DNA of 39,140 bases from an uncultured Bacilli bacterium (GTDB taxonomy: Bacteria > Bacillota_I > Bacilli_A > RF39 > UBA660). The position numbers were made by a program, and so were the translations under genes. Under the pieces are notes generated by a model, which saw only the letters and a list, made by a program, of their open reading frames with translations, was not told the DNA's origin and searched no databases. The stretch's first letter is position 1, and each line of letters begins with the position of its first letter. The stretch lies in assembly GCA_947585665.1 (NCBI GenBank), contig CANPXE010000013.1, positions 1 through 39,140 of the forward strand. The letters are read 5' to 3'. Positions 33,860 through 39,140 of the stretch are shown one piece after another.

Positions 33860-34465
33860 TTAAGACTTTTTAGAGTCTTTTTCCAGTAATTGATATAAAT
33901 TATTTTTAATGATATAATCAAGAACTCTTTCATCAATAAACTTCTTTGCCTCTTCATAATTTTTTTCTTGTAAAAGCTTTCTTACATTTGTTGAAGATAA
34001 ATTTCTTACATCTAAATCAACGATTTTAATATGATCTTGATAACTTTGATATTTTTCTAATAGTTTACATATATCATCTTCTCTTGGAACTACAAGCAAA
34101 TAGAAATTAGATAAGATTTTTTGATATTCTTTCCAAGTATCTAATTCTTTTAAATTATCACTACCACAAATAAAATATATTTCATCATTAGGATATTCTT
34201 TTTGAAAATGCTCCAAAGTTTGATAAGTATAAGTAAGTCGTCCAAACTCATATTTAGATACTTCCAAACGTTCATCACCATTTATCATTATCTTTAATAG
34301 TTCATATCTTTGTAAGTCATCTATTAATCCTTTTTTAGGATAATAATTACTGGTTGGTACAAAAATTACTCTATCTAGTAAATTTCTATCTAGTAATTGT
34401 TTAGCCATTTGTTCATGATCATGATGTGGAGGATTAAAACTGCCACCAAAAATTCCTATTTTCAT
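33860..34465 (-). CDS. nadD: Nicotinate-mononucleotide adenylyltransferase
   Basis: Converts NAMN and ATP to deamido-NAD. A 201-residue protein with the nucleotidyltransferase start GIFGGSFNPP and the C-terminal SSTNVRKLL (ISSTxIR-like). The catalytic (H/T)xGH motif reads HHDH (14-17), keeping both histidines but with Asp for the conserved Gly. The ATG at 34465 follows AAAGGA. It heads nadD-ADP-ribosylglycohydrolase-pncC. Confidence 0.9.
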   Translation of the reverse strand: MKIGIFGGSFNPPHHDHEQMAKQLLDRNLLDRVIFVPTSNYYPKKGLIDDLQRYELLKIMINGDERLEVSKYEFGRLTYTYQTLEHFQKEYPNDEIYFICGSDNLKELDTWKEYQKILSNFYLLVVPREDDICKLLEKYQSYQDHIKIVDLDVRNLSSTNVRKLLQEKNYEEAKKFIDERVLDYIIKNNLYQLLEKDSKKS

Positions 34466-34517
34466 CAAATCAATCCTTTCTTTAATTAATATCCCATCTA
34501 AATTACGAATTAAACTT

Positions 34518-34955
34518 TTAACTATTTAAACTACCTAAAGTCTTTTGTGGAGCTTTACTCTTTTCTTTATGATGACTAATATCTAAAGAGACACCGCAAA
34601 AGTATGGTTTGGAAATTAATTGTTCCCCCATTCCATAACCGACAAAGTTAGTATCAAGACCTTTTATATATTGAAGAGAATCTAAATCATAACCTGTTTT
34701 TTCAAGTAATGTTGTAAAAATTTCTGTTAGTCTTTCTTCACTAACTTCTTCAATAGCCGTATTTTTCATTCCTAAAAGTGTCACTTCTTCTGTCAAAGTA
34801 ATACTAACAATAGTATCTTCTTTGCTTCCTCCTTTACCATCACTAACATATCCCTTTTTAAAACTAATATTACTTTTAACATTACGTCGTTCATATTGAC
34901 GATAATATTCTTCAAGCATTTTGTTTATTTCATTTGGTTCATATTTTATTTTCAT
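34518..34955 (-). CDS. Hypothetical protein, small paralog A (145 aa)
   Basis: Not recognised by family. It shares with the neighbouring upstream gene an N-terminal IKYEPNEINKMLEEYYRQYE-like helix, a TLTEEVTLLG strand region, DLDSLQYIKGLD, and VGYGMGEQLI followed by PYFCGVSLDIS. It is soluble with no signal peptide. The start follows AAAGGA. It lies 34 bases after its paralog and is probably transcribed with it, ahead of nadD. Confidence 0.72.
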   Translation of the reverse strand: MKIKYEPNEINKMLEEYYRQYERRNVKSNISFKKGYVSDGKGGSKEDTIVSITLTEEVTLLGMKNTAIEEVSEERLTEIFTTLLEKTGYDLDSLQYIKGLDTNFVGYGMGEQLISKPYFCGVSLDISHHKEKSKAPQKTLGSLNS

Positions 34956-34989
34956 AATAACGATTCCTTTCTATTTAGTAATATTTATA

Positions 34990-35535
34990 TTAATAAGGAA
35001 TAAATCTAACTTCATTATTACCATGATTAATAAAACTATTAGATGGTCGTGTTCCCAATTTCTTTTGAAATGAACCTTGACTAGCAGTTATAGATGGATC
35101 AGATACAGTATCTTCTTGAGACTGATAGTTTGGTTTATTATTTACTTTGCGTTCAACTGTTAAATTAATACCATTGAAATAAGGAATCTTAACTTCATGT
35201 TCCGCCATTCCATAACCTTCCCATCTTTTCTCTAAGCCAGAGTCATAACTTAACCCTTTTAAACTATAATCAGTATTTTCAAATAGTCTATCAAATATCA
35301 AGGTCAATTGATCTTTATCAATTGCTTCTTCTGATGTTGTTGTTATTCCTAATAAAGATATCTTTTCAGATATATTAATATCAACAACAGCACCTTCTTC
35401 CTCAAAAATGCCATAACCAGCACCAACAAGTTCTTTACTAACTTTGATTGATACTGTTACATCTCTTCCTTCATATTGTTGGTAATACTTTTTGATTAAA
35501 GTTTTAATGTCCTCTTGTTTATATTTTATTTCCAT
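34990..35535 (-). CDS. Hypothetical protein, small paralog B (181 aa)
   Basis: Not recognised. Conserved pattern with the neighbour: IKYKQEDIKTLIKKYYQQYE, INISEKISLLG, SLKGLSYDSGLE and WEGYGMAEHEVKIPYFNGINL. The C-terminal 50 residues (rich in Ser, Gln and Asn) are absent from the paralog. The ATG at 35535 has AGGAGGG; the longer in-frame reading would place the promoter and ribosome binding site inside the gene, so I rejected it. A consensus promoter flanked by palindromes controls it. Confidence 0.75.
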   Translation of the reverse strand: MEIKYKQEDIKTLIKKYYQQYEGRDVTVSIKVSKELVGAGYGIFEEEGAVVDINISEKISLLGITTTSEEAIDKDQLTLIFDRLFENTDYSLKGLSYDSGLEKRWEGYGMAEHEVKIPYFNGINLTVERKVNNKPNYQSQEDTVSDPSITASQGSFQKKLGTRPSNSFINHGNNEVRFIPY

Positions 35536-35547
35536 TTTTATCCCTCC

Positions 35548-35558
35548 TGTTAATAACA
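35548..35558. promoter_or_regulatory. Palindrome between -10 and ribosome binding site
   Basis: TGTTA-A-TAACA, an 11-base perfect palindrome starting where the -10 box ends, a position where bound protein would block transcription. It shares the half-site TAACA with the larger palindrome upstream. Confidence 0.35.
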
Positions 35559-35586
35559 TTATATTAAAAACAAATAAAAATGTCAA
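35558..35586 (-). promoter_or_regulatory. Consensus sigmaA promoter of the small paralog pair
   Basis: On the minus strand a perfect TTGACA (35581-35586), 17 bases and a perfect TATAAT (35558-35563), the best promoter in the window. Confidence 0.75.
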
Positions 35587-35591
35587 TACTC

Positions 35592-35612
35592 TTTTTAACA
35601 TTTTGTTAAAAA
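35592..35612. promoter_or_regulatory. 21-base palindrome upstream of the -35
   Basis: TTTTTAACA-TTT-TGTTAAAAA, 9-base perfect arms with a three-base centre, five bases upstream of the -35 of the paralog-pair promoter. It could be a regulator site or an UP-like element. Confidence 0.45.
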
Positions 35613-35623
35613 CTTATAAAATT

Positions 35624-35647
35624 AAAAAAGTAAGCTTTTAACTTACT
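35624..35647 (-). terminator. Terminator of the 470-aa gene
   Basis: On the minus strand AGTAAG-TTAAAAG-CTTACT followed by six T, 16 bases beyond the stop. Confidence 0.65.
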
Positions 35648-35662
35648 AATAAAAATATTATA

Positions 35663-37075
35663 TTAACTATCTCTTTTATTGAAAAAGAACTGACTCAATA
35701 AAGAACCTTTTTTCTTGACGGGTGCTGGTGCTTCTTCAGGTACCTCTTCTTTTGGTAAATCTTGAAATAAATTTCCATTCAAATAATTATAAAAGGACTC
35801 TATGCTCGTAGCATAATGATGATGGTGACGAATCGTACCATCTATTAGAGACATTTCTGTTTCATCCATTTCACTAAATCCTTCTTTATATAGTTGAATC
35901 ATGCGTTCAAAGATATCTTCTGGCTTTTCGACTAAATCAATTGTCCCTTTTGGAAAAGCAACAACTTGCCCATTTCTTTTTTCTTTCAAATCATCACTTT
36001 GTAATTTGGCAAGTATTTCTTGACGACTTATTGCTTTTTTGTCGACAAGATTCAAACAATAATTCATACTGTCAACTTCCCTTAAATAATTAAGTTTATT
36101 ATCTAATTCGCGATATGTATCACTATCAAAAACAATATTCATGCAATCGATAAAAAAGTCTGATTGGCCACCATCACTTCTAAAAGAATCAATATCTAAA
36201 GTTGAAATTTTTTTACCTATTTCTTCCAATATAGATTTGTTTGTAATTCTTTTTGACAACATATCATTAATATATGAAAAACGATTACCAAAAGTTAATA
36301 TTGGTGCATAAACAAAGGATGTTTCACCAAGTCTTGATACAACTTCATTCATAATGTTAAAAATTTCTTGATTACTTGCCCCAATCTCTTTACCATCACT
36401 TTTAATTTTGGTGAGTTTTTCATCAATATCAAAAATTGATTCAAAATCTATTGAACTGTGATTATCATAACTATTTTCTAAAACAGTCAACAACTTTTTT
36501 TGGCATGCAGGAATAGTAGAAAAATATTTACCACTGACTAATGCTGCAACAGCTTTCTTAACTCTTGCATCTGGTAAATTAAGATGATATTTCTGCGAAT
36601 TTTCAAAATTCACTCCTAGCATATTAATAAAGTGATTACTTAAACTATTACAAACTATGTGACTAGTTTGTGATTGAAAAGATAATAACATAGCATACAA
36701 ATTGATAAAATAAGATGTATAATCAATTTCTTTTTCTGAATGATTATACCAACCATTTTTTAATGCTTCAAAAAAAGGACTTTGAGGAATTAAAAGACGT
36801 TTAATACTTTCATAAAAATTGTTACGTAATAAAGTGAGAATACCATCCTCATCTTCTACAAACATATCAATCATATCATCGACATATTTTCTTTGCATTT
36901 TAATATTATCATCACTACAAGAACTAATTTGTTCATAAGTTGTTTTATAAATAAAATCCATAAAATTTTTAAAACAAGCTAATTCTTCCTCATTTAAAGA
37001 TTCATGAGCATAAGTAATTAATTCCTGTTTTCTTTTTAGTTTTTGATTTCTATCTTCAATATTTGTACTTTGCAT
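35663..37075 (-). CDS. Hypothetical protein, 470 aa
   Basis: Not recognised. A mostly helical-looking soluble protein without a signal peptide. Notable parts are a His cluster (RHHHHYATS, near residue 415), and a Pro/Glu/Ala-rich linker near the C-terminus (LPKEEVPEEAPAPVKKK) followed by a basic-hydrophobic tail (GSLLSQFFFNKRDS). The ATG at 37075 follows GGAGG; the longer in-frame reading begins in the promoter region. It has its own promoter and terminator, so it is a single-gene unit. No function is proposed. Confidence 0.75.
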   Translation of the reverse strand: MQSTNIEDRNQKLKRKQELITYAHESLNEEELACFKNFMDFIYKTTYEQISSCSDDNIKMQRKYVDDMIDMFVEDEDGILTLLRNNFYESIKRLLIPQSPFFEALKNGWYNHSEKEIDYTSYFINLYAMLLSFQSQTSHIVCNSLSNHFINMLGVNFENSQKYHLNLPDARVKKAVAALVSGKYFSTIPACQKKLLTVLENSYDNHSSIDFESIFDIDEKLTKIKSDGKEIGASNQEIFNIMNEVVSRLGETSFVYAPILTFGNRFSYINDMLSKRITNKSILEEIGKKISTLDIDSFRSDGGQSDFFIDCMNIVFDSDTYRELDNKLNYLREVDSMNYCLNLVDKKAISRQEILAKLQSDDLKEKRNGQVVAFPKGTIDLVEKPEDIFERMIQLYKEGFSEMDETEMSLIDGTIRHHHHYATSIESFYNYLNGNLFQDLPKEEVPEEAPAPVKKKGSLLSQFFFNKRDS

Positions 37076-37097
37076 AAGGCCTCCATGAGTACCTAGT

Positions 37098-37126
37098 ATA
37101 ATATCACAAAACAATTTAAAGGGCAA
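37098..37126 (-). promoter_or_regulatory. Promoter of the 470-aa gene
   Basis: On the minus strand TTGCCC (37121-37126), 17 bases and TATTAT (37098-37103), between the nadE terminator and the ATG at 37075. The -35 is weak. Confidence 0.4.
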
Positions 37127-37127
37127 C

Positions 37128-37150
37128 AAAAAAGACCATTACTGGTCTTT
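37128..37150 (-). terminator. Terminator of nadE
   Basis: On the minus strand AAAGACCA-GTAA-TGGTCTTT followed by further T (37128-37130), overlapping the nadE stop. Confidence 0.7.
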
Positions 37151-39067
37151 ATCTAAATCATTTAACCAAATGGCAACACTAGCATCACTTGGCATTCTTA
37201 AATCACCTCTTGGTGAAAGACTAATAGTACCTACTTTCACCCCATCAGGAATACAACTACGCTTAAATTGTTGGGAAAAGAATCGTTTTAAGAAAACTCT
37301 TAACCATTTATCAATTTCTTCTTCACTATAAGCATCTTTAAATGTTTGATTAGCAATATATCTAATTTTACTTGGACTTGCACCATAACGAAGGAAATGA
37401 TATAAGAAGAAATCATGTAAGACATATGGTCCAATGGTACTCTCGGTCTTCTGTTTTATTTCACCATTCTTATCAGGTGGTAATAATTCAGGTGAAATTG
37501 GCGTATCTAAAATATCATAAATAGTTTCTTTTTGACTTTTCTTTTCAGTCATATCAGCAATCCATTTAACGAGATATCTAACAAGAGTTTTAGGAATAGA
37601 TGTATTAACAGCATACATACTCATGTGATCCCCATTATAAGTACACCATCCAAGAGCAAGCTCTGATAAGTCACCGGTTCCAATTAAGATGCCACCCTCT
37701 TTATTAGCAACATCCATTAAGATTTGTGTTCTTTCACGAGCTTGGGCATTTTCATAAGTAACATCATAGTTATTTACATCGTGATCAATATCTTTGAAGT
37801 GTTGTAAAACAGCATCCTTAATACTTATTTCACGAAGCGTTGCACCATACTCTTTCACAAGATTAACAGCATTATTATAAGTGCGGTCAGTCGTTCCAAA
37901 TCCTGGCATCGTTATCGCAATAATGTTGGAGTTATCAATTCCTAATTTTTGGTATGCAGAAACAATTACTAGAAAAGCAAGGGTGGAATCAAGACCTCCT
38001 GAAATACCAATGACTGTTTTTTTCGTTCCAATGTGCTTTAATCTTTTCGCAAGAGCACAAGATTGAATATTAAAAATTTCTTCACAACGTTCATTACGAC
38101 GTAGTTCATTTTTAGGAACAAAAGGATATTCAGGATATGTTCTAACTAAAGCAGTTACATTATCTTTAATAGATACTTTTACAATAGTATGATCATTTTC
38201 TAAAACATTTTGATAGGTCGTATTGCGATAACGATTATTTAAAAGACGTTTAATATCAACATCTGTATAAATCATGTTACTTGCGAAATCAAAACGTTTA
38301 TTTTCTTTAAGAATTGACCCATCTTCACAAATTAAAGCACTTCCTGAAAAGAGAATATCAGTCGTTGATTCATTGACACCACTTGAAGCATAGACATAGG
38401 AAGATATCGTTCTAGCCGATTGGGAAACTATTAAATTCTTACGGAATTCATACTTACCGATTATTTCATTACTAGCTGATAAATTGAAGATGACTATAGC
38501 CCCACTTTCCGCATGTCGCGTACTAGGTGGATTACTACTCCATAAGTCTTCACAAATTTCAATCGCAAAAGTATAGGTAGAATCTTCTTCATCTTGAAAA
38601 AGAAGATCTGTTGTAACAGGAACAGTTTGCCCTAAAAGTGTAATTTTTTCATTTAAACCAATACCACTTTCAAACCATCTCTTCTCATAAAATTCATTAT
38701 AATTAGGAAGATATGATTTAGGAACAGCTCCTAAAATTTTACCTTTTTGAATGACTACGGCACAATTATACAACTTATTCTTAATCTTAATAGGAAGACC
38801 AATAATTGATATGATGTCTAAGTCCTTAGTACTTTCCAATAGCTTTTCAAGACCCAAAATAGACTCTTCTAATAACACATCTTGAAAGAATAAATCACTA
38901 CAAGTATAACCCGTTAAAGATAGTTCTGGGGTTGTGACAATTTGTACTTGTTCTAAAGAAGCTTTCTTTATTTGTTCTATTATTTCTAAAGTATTTTTTT
39001 GAACATTTCCAACTTCGAGTGATGGTACAATAGCACCAACTCTTAAATATCCATATTTTTTAATCAT
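37139..39067 (-). CDS. nadE: Glutamine-dependent NAD synthetase
   Basis: The last step of NAD synthesis: amidates deamido-NAD with ammonia from glutamine. The 642-residue protein has an N-terminal nitrilase-type glutaminase domain with Glu48 (PELSLTGY), Lys117 (VPKSYLPNYNEFYE) and nucleophile Cys172 (EICEDLW), and a C-terminal synthetase with the PP-loop SGGLDST (356-362) and GTGDLSELALGW. The two-domain form fits the two-active-site enzymes. The ATG at 39067 has a weak GTGAT-type site. The upstream 73 bases show an AGAAAT/ATTTCT inverted repeat but no promoter I would defend. Confidence 0.95.
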   Translation of the reverse strand: MIKKYGYLRVGAIVPSLEVGNVQKNTLEIIEQIKKASLEQVQIVTTPELSLTGYTCSDLFFQDVLLEESILGLEKLLESTKDLDIISIIGLPIKIKNKLYNCAVVIQKGKILGAVPKSYLPNYNEFYEKRWFESGIGLNEKITLLGQTVPVTTDLLFQDEEDSTYTFAIEICEDLWSSNPPSTRHAESGAIVIFNLSASNEIIGKYEFRKNLIVSQSARTISSYVYASSGVNESTTDILFSGSALICEDGSILKENKRFDFASNMIYTDVDIKRLLNNRYRNTTYQNVLENDHTIVKVSIKDNVTALVRTYPEYPFVPKNELRRNERCEEIFNIQSCALAKRLKHIGTKKTVIGISGGLDSTLAFLVIVSAYQKLGIDNSNIIAITMPGFGTTDRTYNNAVNLVKEYGATLREISIKDAVLQHFKDIDHDVNNYDVTYENAQARERTQILMDVANKEGGILIGTGDLSELALGWCTYNGDHMSMYAVNTSIPKTLVRYLVKWIADMTEKKSQKETIYDILDTPISPELLPPDKNGEIKQKTESTIGPYVLHDFFLYHFLRYGASPSKIRYIANQTFKDAYSEEEIDKWLRVFLKRFFSQQFKRSCIPDGVKVGTISLSPRGDLRMPSDASVAIWLNDLDKDQ

Positions 39068-39140
39068 TTTATCACGTATAATCAATCTTATAGAAATATT
39101 AATTGATTTCTTATTGATTGATCCCTTTCTATTTATATTT

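Noticed and set aside
1-39140. Mycoplasma-type genetic code (TGA as Trp), given the low GC
   Set aside because: Genes end in TGA (for example yqfC and the NrtR-like gene), and conserved tryptophans are coded by TGG, so the standard bacterial code applies.
39068-39140. Inverted repeats upstream of nadE as NrtR operators
   Set aside because: AGAAAT/ATTTCT and AATCAAT/ATTGATT arms do not match the nrtR promoter palindrome and are expected by chance in such AT-rich sequence.
1-39140. CRISPR arrays, insertion sequences, prophage, tRNA or rRNA genes
   Set aside because: No regularly spaced repeats, transposase or integrase motifs, or recognisable tRNA/rRNA sequences were seen.

Overview
The window is an AT-rich, low-GC stretch that looks like a Bacillota (Firmicutes) chromosome, most likely an uncultured anaerobic, gut-type lineage near the Bacilli/Mollicutes-related groups. 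Supporting this are Bacillus-like gene neighbourhoods (rpsU-yqeY-yqfC-yqfD-ybeY-dgkA-cdd-era and yqzL-recO), sporulation-family genes (ylbJ, yqfC, yqfD), GGAGG/GGTGAT ribosome binding sites and a superoxide reductase, which is typical of anaerobes. TGG codes for Trp and TGA acts as a stop, so the code is the standard bacterial one and not the Mycoplasma code. The lineage is an inference. Nearly all genes lie on the minus strand; the plus-strand genes are a ylbJ-like gene, a ComGA/PilB-type ATPase and an arginase.

Layout. 1-7.0 kb: a small unknown gene, mutS, a PMCA-type calcium ATPase and a YlbL/SepM-like PDZ-Lon protease. 7.1-12.1 kb: ylbJ, then a type IV pilus-like island (two prepilin-like proteins, one with a LamG-like C-terminus, divergent from an assembly ATPase with an unusual 300-residue tail). 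12.1-14.8 kb: a dTMP/folate cluster (tmk, folA, thyA) plus an HD hydrolase. 14.8-18.4 kb: hemW, an unknown gene and lepA. 18.4-18.74 kb: a 330-base gap with opposed hairpin terminators, a minus-strand promoter and a tiny hydrophobic plus-strand ORF, a candidate type I toxin-antitoxin-like locus. 18.7-22.0 kb: murE, arginase, recO and a small overlapping yqzL. 22.1-24.9 kb: two membrane-anchored WG-repeat paralogs. 25.0-30.0 kb: the yqfC-yqfD-vanZ-ybeY-dgkA-cdd-cdd-like-era-superoxide reductase operon. 30.0-30.7 kb: yqeY and rpsU.

30.8-39.1 kb is largely NAD metabolism: nadK, an NrtR-like Nudix/winged-helix regulator with a palindrome inside its promoter, pncC, an ADP-ribosylglycohydrolase, nadD and glutamine-dependent nadE. 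Two small paralogs and a 470-residue protein of unknown function are interspersed. The content suggests local control of NAD synthesis, salvage and ADP-ribose turnover. The main things worth a second look are this NAD neighbourhood, the tailed pilus ATPase, the cytidine deaminase paralog that has lost its zinc ligands, the candidate antisense-RNA locus, and a consensus promoter flanked by two palindromes ahead of the unknown paralog pair.
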